Below are positions 35,440-43,604 of a stretch of DNA of 64,000 nucleotides, one piece after another. This stretch comes from Flavobacterium gelidilacus DSM 15343 (lineage in GTDB: Bacteria; Bacteroidota; Bacteroidia; Flavobacteriales; Flavobacteriaceae). Position 1 is the first letter of the stretch. Each line of letters begins with the position of its first letter. The stretch lies in assembly GCF_000422685.1 (NCBI RefSeq), contig NZ_AUGN01000001.1, positions 186,001-250,000 on the forward strand, given 5' to 3'. The position numbers and the translations under genes were made by a program. The notes under the pieces were generated by a model. It did not search any database. It was not told the DNA's origin and saw only the letters and a list, made by a program, of their open reading frames with translations.

Positions 35440-35655
35440 CTAAAAATCGGCTCTGTTTTTTAAACCGTTGGTTGCCTTTAGGGTTTGCTTGTTTTTAAAC
35501 TTAGGTTTTGTACAAAAAATAACTATAAACGCTTTCATCGCTTTGCTAAACTGGCTTTTTTCCGTCCTTGAAGGAGGATTGAGACGAATAGGCTTTTTTA
35601 TTTAAAAAGAAATACTAACTAACGCTGCAAAGTTCAGCTATAATACCTAGAAATA

Positions 35656-36753
35656 ATGATTAAAAGAATTACAATTAAGGCCTACCAAGTAGGTTTGGTG
35701 TTTGAAAACAGAAAATTGGTAACTGTTTTAGAAGAAGGAAAATTTTGGATTTTGGGAAACAAAGAAGTCATGATTTATGAAATGAAGTCCTCTTTTGTAG
35801 CTCCAATAGAATTAAACATTTTATTGCAAAATGAAAAGTTAGCTTCTTTGTTGGAAGTTGTTGAAATTGCCGATAATGAAATTGCATTATACTACGTAAA
35901 TGGTATTTTTAAAGAGGTTTTAACCACAGGAAGATTTGCTTTTTGGAAAGGTTATGTGGAAAATACGTTCATTAAAGCAGATACAAGTAAGGTTGCTATT
36001 ACGGAAGAAATTGCAGTAAATATGTTGGAAAACCAAAATGTTAGAGCTTATATTAGAAAATTTTCTGTAGCGAATTTTGAAAAAGGTTTGTTGTTTGTAA
36101 ATGGTGCTTTTGTAAAAGAATTAGAAGCGGGTATTTACTACTTTTGGAACAACACTATTGCTGTGGAAGTTAAAAATGCTGATACAAGAAAACAACAAAT
36201 GGAAATTTCTGGTCAAGAATTATTGACTAAAGACAAAGCTGCTTTGCGAATTAACTTCTTTGCCAGTTACAAAGTTATCGATGTAGCGAAAGCTTTGGTA
36301 AGCAATAAGGATTTTGAAAAACAATTGTATGTAACGATGCAGTTGGCCTTGAGAGCTTTTGTGAGTACTTTTACTTTAGACGAATTATTGTCTAAAAAAG
36401 ATACTATTGCCGAAGTAATTTTGGAAGAAACTAAAAGCAAAATGGTTGATTTAGGTTTGGAAGTATTTGCGGTGGGAATTAGAGATATTATCTTGCCAGG
36501 AGATATGAAAGAAATCATGAATCAGGTTTTGGTAGCTGAGAAAAAAGCTCAAGCGAATAGTATCATGAGAAGAGAAGAAACGGCTGCGACCAGAAGTTTA
36601 TTGAACACAGCCAAATTGATGGAAGAAAACGAAATGTTGTGGAAATTGAAAGAAATGGAATATGTGGAAAAAATTGCCGATAAAATTGGTGAAATCACCA
36701 TTTCTGGAAGCGGTAACATCATCAGTCAATTGAAAGAAATTTTCGTTAAATAA
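35656..36753 (+). CDS. SPFH/slipin-like protein
   Basis: A 365-residue slipin-family (Band-7/SPFH) protein. The SPFH core is about residues 165-300 (VEVKNADTRKQQMEISGQELLTKDKAALRINFFASYKV... ALRAFVSTFTLDELLSKKDTIAEVILEETKSKMVDLGLEVFAVGIRDIILP), followed by the helical tail with repeated Ala/Glu (AEKKAQANSIMRREETAATRSLLNTAKLMEENE). Unlike typical slipins it has no N-terminal membrane helix. Instead three repeats of about 20 residues occur at 13-31, 77-97 and 144-164 (G/A-L-x-F/Y-x-N-G... L-x-x-G-x-F/Y-x-x-W). It lies behind the tRNA-mimic RNA, and the shared operator ties it to rtcB. A scaffold role in RNA repair is inference. Confidence 0.85.
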   Translation: MIKRITIKAYQVGLVFENRKLVTVLEEGKFWILGNKEVMIYEMKSSFVAPIELNILLQNEKLASLLEVVEIADNEIALYYVNGIFKEVLTTGRFAFWKGYVENTFIKADTSKVAITEEIAVNMLENQNVRAYIRKFSVANFEKGLLFVNGAFVKELEAGIYYFWNNTIAVEVKNADTRKQQMEISGQELLTKDKAALRINFFASYKVIDVAKALVSNKDFEKQLYVTMQLALRAFVSTFTLDELLSKKDTIAEVILEETKSKMVDLGLEVFAVGIRDIILPGDMKEIMNQVLVAEKKAQANSIMRREETAATRSLLNTAKLMEENEMLWKLKEMEYVEKIADKIGEITISGSGNIISQLKEIFVK

Positions 36754-36757
36754 GTAG

Positions 36758-36788
36758 AACCTCGGAATTTATTTTTCGGGGTTTTTTG
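36758..36788 (+). terminator. Terminator of the slipin gene
   Basis: aacctcg pairs with cggggtt (one G-T) followed by tttttt. Confidence 0.75.
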
Positions 36789-36846
36789 TTATATTTGAAA
36801 TGAATTACAGGCTTCCTTTTTTTAACGAATAAATTAAATTAATACC

Positions 36847-37338
36847 TTGAATATATTTTTGATTATTTTCTTTATTTCAATTTATTGTTTGATAATGTAT
36901 TATCAAATTCAATTTATATACCAAAGATATTTTAAAAGTTATAAAAACGAAATTATAGCATTCCTTCAAAATAAAGATCTAGAATTATTAGAGATAGCTT
37001 ATCCAACTGAAAATGATTGGAAGAATAGTCCATTTGAAAAAAATAAAGGACTATTTAAATTCTATCAAATAGAAATAGGAAATTTTCCATTTGTTGTTTC
37101 TAAAGACTTTCTAATTGTTATTGCTTTTAAGGGTACTAGTAAAAAAAAATTTTGGCTTGAAATACGAGCAAGTCCTTTTCAAAAACCTAAGTTTCTATTT
37201 AAGGAAAACGGTTTTGTTGATACTTTAAAAATTAGTTTTAAAAATAACTATATAGAAGTTTTAGACAAGTGCCCAGCTTGTGGGTTTAAATTAAAAACTT
37301 CAGATTTATTTTGTCCTGATTGTGAATTGAAATTTTAA
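36847..37338 (+). CDS. Membrane-anchored protein with C-terminal zinc ribbon
   Basis: A 163-residue protein with one N-terminal membrane helix (IFLIIFFISIYCLIMYYQIQFIY), a cytoplasmic alpha/beta middle, and a C-terminal ribbon CPACGFKL...LFCPDCELKF with four cysteines spaced as in zinc ribbons. The start is uncertain: TTG at 36847 keeps the membrane helix, while the first ATG (at about 36895) would lose most of it. No family is recognised. It is read in the same direction as slipin but behind its terminator. Confidence 0.55.
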   Translation: MNIFLIIFFISIYCLIMYYQIQFIYQRYFKSYKNEIIAFLQNKDLELLEIAYPTENDWKNSPFEKNKGLFKFYQIEIGNFPFVVSKDFLIVIAFKGTSKKKFWLEIRASPFQKPKFLFKENGFVDTLKISFKNNYIEVLDKCPACGFKLKTSDLFCPDCELKF

Positions 37339-37643
37339 TTCTATGAAAATAATATATCTAATTTTATTTCACGATTTATGAAGTCTCCTGAACTCGCAAT
37401 GTAGAGAAGCTATTTTACTAATCTTTTTTTAAAATAGGTTAAAATAATTTGGTCATAAACTAATTTCCATAGTTTAGCTGTCTAATTGTGTTTTGTGAAT
37501 TATGCTACACTTATTAAAATCCGTGAAACATATAACTTATACCTATTATTTTATAATACTTGCTACAGTTTATTGTCTCAAATTTGTTCTATAAATACAT
37601 TTTCACTTTTACCCCAATAATGGGAATTTTAAACAAAACAAAA
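37339..37643. other. Intergenic stretch, nothing recognised
   Basis: 305 bases with no supported gene, no clear hairpin with T-run and no copies of the repeat families. It may hold the promoter of the small lipoprotein gene, but no box matches well. Confidence 0.4.
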
Positions 37644-37835
37644 ATGAAACAATTACTACTAATTTTTGCTGTAGTTTTATTAACAGCATGTGGACAATCT
37701 ACTGAGAAAGTAGATGATGAAAATTTAGAAGTGACTTCTGAAACAACTAAAACCATTGAAGAAGCGCAAGATTTAAATACTGAATTAGAAGAAATAGATG
37801 GAGAGCTAGACTCATTATTAAACAAAATTAAATAA
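37644..37835 (+). CDS. Small acidic lipoprotein
   Basis: A 63-residue precursor: MKQLLLIFAVVLLTACGQS with lipobox L-T-A-C at residues 13-16. A 47-residue acidic, helical mature part follows (STEKVDDENLEVTSETTKTIEEAQDLNTELEEIDGELDSLLNKIK in outline). I start at ATG 37644, since the upstream in-frame residues would place charges and aromatics before the signal. The stop is 3 bp from the next gene's start, so the two are co-translated. Function is unknown; small entericidin-like or coiled-coil lipoproteins look similar. Confidence 0.75.
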   Translation: MKQLLLIFAVVLLTACGQSTEKVDDENLEVTSETTKTIEEAQDLNTELEEIDGELDSLLNKIK

Positions 37836-37838
37836 ACG

Positions 37839-38537
37839 ATGTATAAAGTAACACTTACAATTTTATTGGCCGTTGGAATAATGGCTTTTAAACAACCAAA
37901 CGCAACTAGTGAAAACCTTAGTACTTTCAAAACGAATTCTCTTTTAGAAGGTGCTACTATATTAGACATTAATGCAAATGAAAATGGCCTAACAAATAGT
38001 TTAGCTTTTGATCAAAAAAATCAAGGAGAAAAAGGGAACAAACGAAACCAGGGAAACAAAGGAGATAAAGGGAATAAATCTCAAAAACAGAATAATCATA
38101 ATTCTGAAAAAAAAGAGAAAGGAAATCACAATGTTTTTAAACAAGTTAATAAAAAACATAACAATGGTAGCAAAAGCCACAAAGACAATAAGCACTATGA
38201 AAAAGGACATCCTAATTTTGACTACGTTTTTGTAAATAAACATGGTTATTTTTCAGATAAAAATTATGGACAATGGCGTTCAAGACAAGCCAAAATGAAA
38301 CATAAAAAATACCACCCAGTTTACGAATACCAAGCTATTGAAGGATTTAGATTAATTCAGACCCGAAATGTTTTTTTGTATGATGAAACCGATTATAAAA
38401 TCAATCTTTTAAACACGCGTCTTATTCAAAGAAGAAAAGCAAACGAAATTACAGTTGTTGAATATGATAACTACACAACTCGTATTGCACAACTTCAAGA
38501 TAGAAGAGCTGCTTTGAATATAAATATAAGTTTATAA
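37839..38537 (+). CDS. Exported Lys/Asn/Gly/His-rich protein, unknown function
   Basis: A 232-residue exported protein. The signal peptide is MYKVTLTILLAVGIMAF. Residues about 60-125 are low-complexity and very basic, rich in K, N, G, H and Q (for example KNQGEKGNKRNQGNKGDK). The C-terminal 100 residues look folded (HPVYEYQAIEGFRLIQTRNVF, KINLLNTRLIQRRKANEITVVEYDNY) and helical. It starts 3 bp behind the small lipoprotein gene. The basic tract could bind nucleic acid, polysaccharide or metal, but no function can be assigned. A terminator follows at 38576. Confidence 0.7.
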   Translation: MYKVTLTILLAVGIMAFKQPNATSENLSTFKTNSLLEGATILDINANENGLTNSLAFDQKNQGEKGNKRNQGNKGDKGNKSQKQNNHNSEKKEKGNHNVFKQVNKKHNNGSKSHKDNKHYEKGHPNFDYVFVNKHGYFSDKNYGQWRSRQAKMKHKKYHPVYEYQAIEGFRLIQTRNVFLYDETDYKINLLNTRLIQRRKANEITVVEYDNYTTRIAQLQDRRAALNINISL

Positions 38538-38575
38538 TACAAACGTTATTCTTTTTTAAGAAATTAGAATTTAAA

Positions 38576-38618
38576 TAAAACTAGTAGGTAAAATGTTACC
38601 TGCTAGTTTTTTGTTTTT
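38576..38618 (+). terminator. Terminator
   Basis: aaactag and aggtaa pair with ttacct and ctagttt around aatg, with one T-G mismatch between them, then T-run. Confidence 0.8.
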
Positions 38619-38642
38619 AATGGCTAGGGCAGGTCTAAAAAT

Positions 38643-38675
38643 ACGCTTATTGCCATAAGTGTCTTTTTATTCAAG
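38643..38675 (+). terminator. Small hairpin with T-run
   Basis: acgcttat-tgcc-ataagtgt (8 bp with one G-T) followed by cttttt. It resembles a terminator or attenuator, but no coding sequence precedes it closely. Confidence 0.4.
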
Positions 38676-38800
38676 TGTTATTTAGCACCCTTTGGTTAAA
38701 ATATTTTACTTGATTGGCTTTGGAAACAACTTACCAAAAATTAAAAAAATAATATTAAAAAATAAAAGTTACTTCATAGTTAGGATTTTCATAATAAACT

Positions 38801-38830
38801 TTCTCGATACAATTTTACTCCAATCGTTAA
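38801..38830. repeat. Remnant of the MITE-like repeat
   Basis: ttctcgatacaattttactc, then caatcgttaaaa, matches the left end of the repeats at 27178 and 27672. It lies in a gene-free stretch (38680-38925). Confidence 0.5.
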
Positions 38831-38925
38831 AAAAAGATAGCTATACAAAACCTCAAAAAATAACTTGTCTGAGTAATAATGGTTTGAAATCTTGTCTGTT
38901 TTCTTTTGCGGTTTTATAAAACATA

Positions 38926-38958
38926 AAAAAGAGGTGCTCTATTAGGAGCACCTCTTTT
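38926..38958. terminator. Strong bidirectional terminator
   Basis: gaggtgctc (38931-38939) and gagcacctc (38946-38954) with A- and T-tracts on both sides; it ends the minus-strand ice-binding gene. Confidence 0.9.
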
Positions 38959-38982
38959 CAGTATAATTTTATATTAACTATT

Positions 38983-40056
38983 TTATTGTGGTTGTACAAC
39001 AGTATTCCCATCAAGAATAACAGCCGTTTGGGCTAAGGCTCTACCATTAAAAGTAGCACCAGATTGAAAAGTAATACCTGTCATTGACATAATAACACCT
39101 TCAAAATGTGATGTAGTTCCAAAGGTAGCTTCACCTGCTACTTGCCAGAAAATATTAGATGCTTTTGCGCCACCTTGTAACGTTACATTAACTGCAGCAC
39201 TCATGTTCAAATCACCTGCAATTTGAAAAATCCACACATCATCTGCTGTTCCAGAAAGGGTTATATTTGAAGGTATTGTTACAGTACTTGTCCATTTATA
39301 AAGACCTGCATCTAATGTAGTACCACCAATATTTCCTGCACCCAATTCAAGATAATCTGGAGTAGGACGTCCGGCTGCATTATTGTATGCTGTAATCATA
39401 TTTTCAACCGCTGTAGTCAAATTTGTAGAGGTTGGGGAAACCATATCAGCAGCATATACCTTTCCGGTAATTTGTGCAGATGTTGCATATCCTGTAAAAT
39501 CTGTTAAAGAAAACCCAGTTATATACGATGTCGCTGCAGGGCTTAATCCAAGATTTCCTGTAATAGTAGAAGTTGGAACGTTGTTGATTGCTGTTTTAGC
39601 TAAAATCACATAATTTCCTGCTGCTCCTAGACCAACTGCTGATAAACCAGCTGCGTTTGCACTAGTAGTAAAATTCCATTGCATATCAGCCGCAAGTGCT
39701 TGTCCCGCTGAATCTTTTACTCCCGTAGTTAATTTGACTGTGTACTGTGTTTGTGCAGCAAGAGCATTTAGTGGAATAAACGTTGCCGTAGTTCCTGAAT
39801 AAGAAATAGCTCCTAGTATGGAAACACTTCCTTGTTTTACTGTAAACGTTGTAGCATTAATAGTTGATGCTTCCATTGATTTGCTAAAGTTTACTGTAAT
39901 TGCTTTGTTTCTTGCAACATTACTTTCACTGGTTGAAGGACTCGTTAAAACCACAGTTGGGGCAGGACTTGTCTGCGTTTCGTCATCACTTGAACAGGCA
40001 GTGAACAAAACAACTAATGCAATAGCAAAAGTTGGAAATAAATTTTTAATTCTCAT
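38983..40056 (-). CDS. DUF3494 ice-binding family lipoprotein with Ig-like domain
   Basis: A 357-residue surface lipoprotein. The signal is MRIKNLFPTFAIALVVLFTAC with lipobox F-T-A-C, then a short acidic linker (SSDDETQTSPAP). Residues about 35-130 are an Ig-like Big_5 domain (TSPSTSESNVARNKAITVNFSKSMEAST...YTVKLTTGVKDSAGQALA). Residues about 140-357 are the DUF3494 ice-binding beta-helix (TGNLGLSPAATSYITGF, DLGAGNIGGTTLDAGLYKWTSTVTIPSNITLSG, DDVWIFQIAGDLNMS). I start at ATG 40056, because a TAnnTTTG -7 box (minus strand, 40096-40103) lies upstream and the longer frame would start before it. Many members bind ice; others are adhesins, so cold adaptation is only suggested. Confidence 0.88.
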   Translation of the reverse strand: MRIKNLFPTFAIALVVLFTACSSDDETQTSPAPTVVLTSPSTSESNVARNKAITVNFSKSMEASTINATTFTVKQGSVSILGAISYSGTTATFIPLNALAAQTQYTVKLTTGVKDSAGQALAADMQWNFTTSANAAGLSAVGLGAAGNYVILAKTAINNVPTSTITGNLGLSPAATSYITGFSLTDFTGYATSAQITGKVYAADMVSPTSTNLTTAVENMITAYNNAAGRPTPDYLELGAGNIGGTTLDAGLYKWTSTVTIPSNITLSGTADDVWIFQIAGDLNMSAAVNVTLQGGAKASNIFWQVAGEATFGTTSHFEGVIMSMTGITFQSGATFNGRALAQTAVILDGNTVVQPQ

Positions 40057-40455
40057 AATTGTAGGATTTTGTGAAATTTCGTAATCATCACATGACAAAT
40101 GTAGGCTGGTATGCACCCTTTAATGTTATAGAACAATGGTATTAACTTATAGCATTCGTATACTTTATGCACTAGTAAATAAATTTTAAAGTGCGTTAAG
40201 TACTTTATATAACTTTAAATTATTGAATTACTTTGAATGTAATAAGTAGAAACTAGTTACAGTCTATGACAACATTGAGAACAAAATTGCATACTTTTAT
40301 AAACTTATTAATAAAAAAACATAACATTTAGAAAATCATCATTTTGACTAGTAAACAACTTTGCGCTTTAGCTTGAGTTTAGTTTTTTGAAGTCACTCAA
40401 TTTTCAAAACAATACCTTTATTACAAATTACTATAAGCTAGCACAAAAAATATAT
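40057..40455. other. Divergent intergenic region
   Basis: Between the ice-binding gene (minus) and a kinase gene (plus). The minus-strand TACATTTG box at 40096-40103 is a likely promoter for the former. No repeat or further gene is seen. Confidence 0.45.
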
Positions 40456-41499
40456 ATGAAACTTTATTCAAATCTCTCTAAAATTAAACTTCTTAAAAAG
40501 TATTCCACTAAGTTTTTAGCCATTGCTTTTTTAGGAATTCATATTCCTTTAATAGGCTTAATTATATTTCTTACCTTTAATGAAGGTGTTTTATCTCCAA
40601 CTTTAATATTGATCTTTACTTTAATTTTTACGTTAGGAGCAACTGCAATTACTTTGTTTATACTTAATAAATTACTAGAACCTATAAAACTGGCAAGAAA
40701 CACACTCAAAGCATATTTAGAAAGTCAAGAACTACCCACTTTACCCATAAACTTTACTGATGAGATAGGAGAACTTTTAAAAGACTTACAATTTTCGATT
40801 GAAGTATTCGATAACCTTATTGACTCTAAACAACAAACCATTGCTATTTTATCTCATGACCTAAGAAATCCATGTTCGGGAATTATCATGTTAATAGACT
40901 TACTAAAACAAGAAGAAATTGCTAGCGAAAGAGAAATTTTAATGGCTAATATTAAATCTTTGGCTGAACAACAACTTGCATTAATGGAAAGCACACTGTC
41001 TAACTTAAGAAACGAATCAAAAACTCAAGGGAAATTAGAAAAAGTAGATTTAAATCTAAAGAAAATTATAATTGATATAATTGCAAATCAAAAAGTTGTT
41101 TTAGATAATAAGAATATTGATTTATTCTTTGATTGCTCTACAGACCTAGTTATAAGAGGAAATGAAACTGCATTCAGACAAATATTTATTAATTTAATAA
41201 ACAATGCCATTAAGTTTTCAGAAACTAACGGAAAAATTTGGATCAATGCCACAAAATCTAAGACAGAAATAAACATAGATATTATTGATGAAGGTTTAGG
41301 GTTTAAGGAAGAAGAAAAAGAGGCTCTTTTTAAACCTTTTACAGAGTATTCTCGTTTAGGAACCAAAGGAGAGTCAAGCCAAGGAATGGGTTTATTTATA
41401 AGTAGAAGATTTGTAAATAAACATTCTGGAAGATTAATTGCTAAAAGTGGAGGACTAAACAAAGGAGCTACTTTTTCAATTCAGTTACCACTAATATAG
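40456..41499 (+). CDS. Small membrane sensor histidine kinase
   Basis: A 347-residue kinase from MKLYSNLS. Two membrane helices (KFLAIAFLGIHIPLIGLIIFL and LILIFTLIFTLGATAITLFIL) with almost no periplasmic part are followed by a HAMP-like linker. The H-box is IAILSHDLRNPCSGIIMLID; the ATPase has NLINNAIKFS, DEGLGFKE and GMGLFISRRFVN. The kinase has no receiver partner next to it and no PAS or periplasmic sensor domain, so it may sense membrane state. I prefer ATG 40456 to a TTG 23 codons upstream, which would add an atypical N-terminus. Confidence 0.85.
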   Translation: MKLYSNLSKIKLLKKYSTKFLAIAFLGIHIPLIGLIIFLTFNEGVLSPTLILIFTLIFTLGATAITLFILNKLLEPIKLARNTLKAYLESQELPTLPINFTDEIGELLKDLQFSIEVFDNLIDSKQQTIAILSHDLRNPCSGIIMLIDLLKQEEIASEREILMANIKSLAEQQLALMESTLSNLRNESKTQGKLEKVDLNLKKIIIDIIANQKVVLDNKNIDLFFDCSTDLVIRGNETAFRQIFINLINNAIKFSETNGKIWINATKSKTEINIDIIDEGLGFKEEEKEALFKPFTEYSRLGTKGESSQGMGLFISRRFVNKHSGRLIAKSGGLNKGATFSIQLPLI

Positions 41500-41591
41500 G
41501 CCCCACAAAATAATATGATAGCTTTACTACCTATTGGTCAAATGTTTTAATGGCTAATGATGTTCCTTAAAGCATGAGTTGAGTATAAGAA

Positions 41592-41770
41592 ATGGAGTAC
41601 CGCTTCAAAATATCACTAAATGTAGCGAGTACTGAAGAAGCCAATAAGTTATTTAATGTATATCTTATGGTTTATGGTTGATCTGTTGAAGTACCTAATA
41701 AAGCCCTTGCGGTTCATATTTCGGCATGTTTAGAGCTTAATAGGGTATTGATTGGTGGCGAATTTTGATT
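41592..41770 (+). pseudogene. Possible remnant of a broken gene
   Basis: Two in-frame pieces, 29 and 28 codons long and separated by one TGA at 41679, read like ordinary protein (STEEANKLFNVYLMVYG, then SVEVPNKALAVHISACLELN). No homologue can be named, and the DNA could also be noncoding. The region 41500-41923 otherwise contains only a repeat hairpin. Confidence 0.2.
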
Positions 41771-41798
41771 CAAAGTAGCATGAAAAGGTTTAGATTTT

Positions 41799-41863
41799 AA
41801 ACCATTAAGGAATTTAGATAAATTTAGTTTTGTACTAAATCTTCTGAATTTCTTAATGGTTTT
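41799..41863. repeat. AACCATTAAG hairpin repeat
   Basis: aaaccattaaggaattt pairs with gaatttcttaatggttt, and inside atttag pairs with ctaaat. Same type as 34050-34094. The T-rich end could also serve as a terminator. Confidence 0.6.
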
Positions 41864-41923
41864 TCCTTATTATAATTGTTTTTCAATTTTATATTCTATT
41901 GTTAAAGTATTATTAATCTTTCG

Positions 41924-41962
41924 AAATTAAATTGTACACAATTTAATTTAAATTTACATTTG
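41924..41962 (+). promoter_or_regulatory. OhrR operator overlapping the ohrR-ohr promoter
   Basis: A 26-bp palindrome (41924-41949): arms AAATTAAATTGT and ACAATTTAATTT are exact inverses around AC. It resembles the characterised Bacillus OhrR box (TACAATT/AATTGTA type). The promoter is ATTG at 41931-41934, 20 bp, then TACATTTG at 41955-41962, so the operator covers the -33 region. The ATG follows at 41981. Confidence 0.8.
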
Positions 41963-41980
41963 TACTATCAAATTGATACT

Positions 41981-42400
41981 ATGAAAGATTCCTTACATCT
42001 TAGCGAACAAGTTTGTTTTCCAGTTTACGTTTTAGCTAAGGAAATTATTAATCAATATCGTCCTTTATTGGAGGAACTTGAGCTTACCTATCCACAATAT
42101 TTGGTGATGCTTGTTTTGTGGGAACACGAAGAACAAACAGTAAATCAACTAGGAGAAAAATTAAAACTTGATAGTGGAACATTAACTCCGTTATTAAAAC
42201 GAATGGAAGTAAAAGAGTTTGTAACCCGAAATAGAAGTAAGATTGATGAACGATTAGTCCATATAGCTTTAACCCAAAAAGGAAAAGCTTTAAAAGAAAA
42301 AGCAACTTGTATTCCAACTCAATTAATGGAATCTATGAATCTTTCAAGCGATGATTTGTTAAATTTAAAAAATATAATTACTAAAATTTTAAAAAAATAA
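41981..42400 (+). CDS. ohrR: OhrR, peroxide-sensing MarR-family repressor
   Basis: A 139-residue MarR-type repressor. The N-terminal motif SEQVCFPVYVLAKEI carries the single reactive Cys (residue 12) in the same place as the sensing Cys of OhrR. The winged helix reads EEQTVNQLGEKLKLDSGTLTPLLKRMEVKEFVTRNRSKIDERLVHIALTQKG, matching the OhrR consensus (LDSGTLTPLLKR..R.D.R). I start at the ATG at 41981 because the open frame upstream overlaps the -7 box. Its stop is 2 bp before ohr, and a perfect palindromic operator lies in front, so it is expected to repress its own operon until oxidised by organic hydroperoxide. Confidence 0.92.
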   Translation: MKDSLHLSEQVCFPVYVLAKEIINQYRPLLEELELTYPQYLVMLVLWEHEEQTVNQLGEKLKLDSGTLTPLLKRMEVKEFVTRNRSKIDERLVHIALTQKGKALKEKATCIPTQLMESMNLSSDDLLNLKNIITKILKK

Positions 42401-42402
42401 CT

Positions 42403-42825
42403 ATGAAAACATTGTATACAACAAAAGCTACTGCAACTGGTGGTAGAAACGGACATGTAAAAAGCGAAAACGGAATTGTTGATTTTGAAGTAAGACATCC
42501 AAAAGGTTTGGGTGGCGCTAATGACGATTATGCTAATCCAGAAATGCTTTTTGCTGCTGGTTATTCAGCTTGTTTTGATAGTGCCTTAAACTTAGTCATA
42601 AAAAAAGAAGGTATTACAACCGGTACAACAAAAGTTACTGCTAACGTTAGCATTGGTTCAAATGACGCTGGAGGTTTTGGTTTAGAAGCTGAATTGCATG
42701 CCAATATTCCAGGTGTAACTATAGAAGTAGCACAAGATTTGATAGAAAAAGCACACCAAGTTTGTCCTTATTCTAACGCAACAAGAGGAAATATGCCTGT
42801 GAAATTGACGGTTACAAACGAATAA
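42403..42825 (+). CDS. ohr: Organic hydroperoxide resistance protein Ohr
   Basis: A 140-residue Ohr peroxidase that reduces organic hydroperoxides, usually with lipoylated partners. The peroxidatic Cys is in FAAGYSACFDSALNLV and the resolving Cys in KAHQVCPYSNATRGNM, both in canonical positions; ATATGGRNGHVKSENG and LGGANDDYANPEMLFAAG are also hallmark segments. It is co-transcribed with ohrR, spaced 2 bp. It is a true Ohr, distinct from the OsmC-like protein at 20726. Confidence 0.95.
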   Translation: MKTLYTTKATATGGRNGHVKSENGIVDFEVRHPKGLGGANDDYANPEMLFAAGYSACFDSALNLVIKKEGITTGTTKVTANVSIGSNDAGGFGLEAELHANIPGVTIEVAQDLIEKAHQVCPYSNATRGNMPVKLTVTNE

Positions 42826-42861
42826 TTAAATAATTTACAATACATAAATAAACAAATAAAA

Positions 42862-43497
42862 ATGGCTTTAATAGAAGATTTAAATTGGAGACATGCAGTA
42901 AAAGCGTATGATGCCACCAAAAAAGTAAGCAAAGAAGATATAGATAAAATTGTAGAAGCGGCACGTTTAGCGCCTAGTTCTTCTGGATTACAACCTTTTA
43001 ATGTACTTGTTGTTGAAAATCAAGATTTAAAAGAAAAATTAGCAAATGGTTCATTGAATCCAGAATGCATGAGAGATTGTTCTCATGTGATAATTTTTGC
43101 AGGTTGGGATCGTTACACAGCAGAACGAATAGATAAAGTATACAATTATACTACTGATGAACGAGGTTTAGAAAGAGGGCGTTTTGGAAGTTATACTGAT
43201 AAACTAAAAGAAATTTATTTAGCACAGCCTGCTGAAGAAAACTTCGCACATATTGCAAGACAGACTTATATTTCTTTAGGATTGGCTTTAGGTCAAGCTG
43301 CAGAATTAAAAGTAGATAGTACTCCCGTAGAGGGTTTTGACAATAGTGTAGTGGATGAAATCTTAGCATTAAACAAATTAGGATTAAAAAGTGTTTCTTT
43401 AATGTATGTAGGTTATGCAGATACACCAAAAGATTGGATTGCTCCAATGAAAAAAGTAAGAACTCCAAAAGAGGAATTTGTAATTGAATTCAAATAA
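42862..43497 (+). CDS. NAD(P)H-dependent nitroreductase-family oxidoreductase (1)
   Basis: A 211-residue FMN-binding oxidoreductase of the NfsB/nitroreductase family. It starts LIEDLNWRHAVKAYDATKKVSKEDIDKIVEAARLAPSSSGLQPFNVLVVENQDLKEKL, the usual RxxxR-like and SSGLQPF flavin-phosphate segments. The centre has ARQTYISLGLALGQAAELKVDSTPVEGFD, and the end MKKVRTPKEEF. It lies 36 bp behind ohr and may be part of the OhrR-controlled operon, giving it a role in redox stress. It is a paralogue of 45908-46540. Physiological substrates (quinones, nitro compounds) are not predictable. Confidence 0.87.
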   Translation: MALIEDLNWRHAVKAYDATKKVSKEDIDKIVEAARLAPSSSGLQPFNVLVVENQDLKEKLANGSLNPECMRDCSHVIIFAGWDRYTAERIDKVYNYTTDERGLERGRFGSYTDKLKEIYLAQPAEENFAHIARQTYISLGLALGQAAELKVDSTPVEGFDNSVVDEILALNKLGLKSVSLMYVGYADTPKDWIAPMKKVRTPKEEFVIEFK

Positions 43498-43545
43498 AAA
43501 ATAAAATAAAGCTTTTTGGTTAGTACAAAGCTGCATTTTATTTAG

Positions 43546-43590
43546 AAAATCCTGAATCGAAACTTTGTTTTGGTTCAGGATTTTTATTTT
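43546..43590. terminator. Bidirectional terminator
   Basis: aatcctgaa (43548-43556) pairs with ttcaggatt (43574-43582), with A-tract before and T-tract after; it separates the convergent nitroreductase and hxlR-like genes. Confidence 0.8.
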
Positions 43591-43604
43591 GAAATTAAAG
43601 AATC

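Noticed and set aside
38001-38243. Hydrophobic minus-strand frame inside the Lys/Asn-rich gene
   Set aside because: Complement of a low-complexity AAA/AAT-rich stretch, which gives Phe/Ile-rich frames automatically.
38692-38919. 75-codon plus-strand frame
   Set aside because: It includes the MITE remnant at 38801 and has no coding character.
39383-39613. Plus-strand frame inside the ice-binding gene
   Set aside because: Shadow of a well-supported minus-strand gene; the same holds for 39818-40084.
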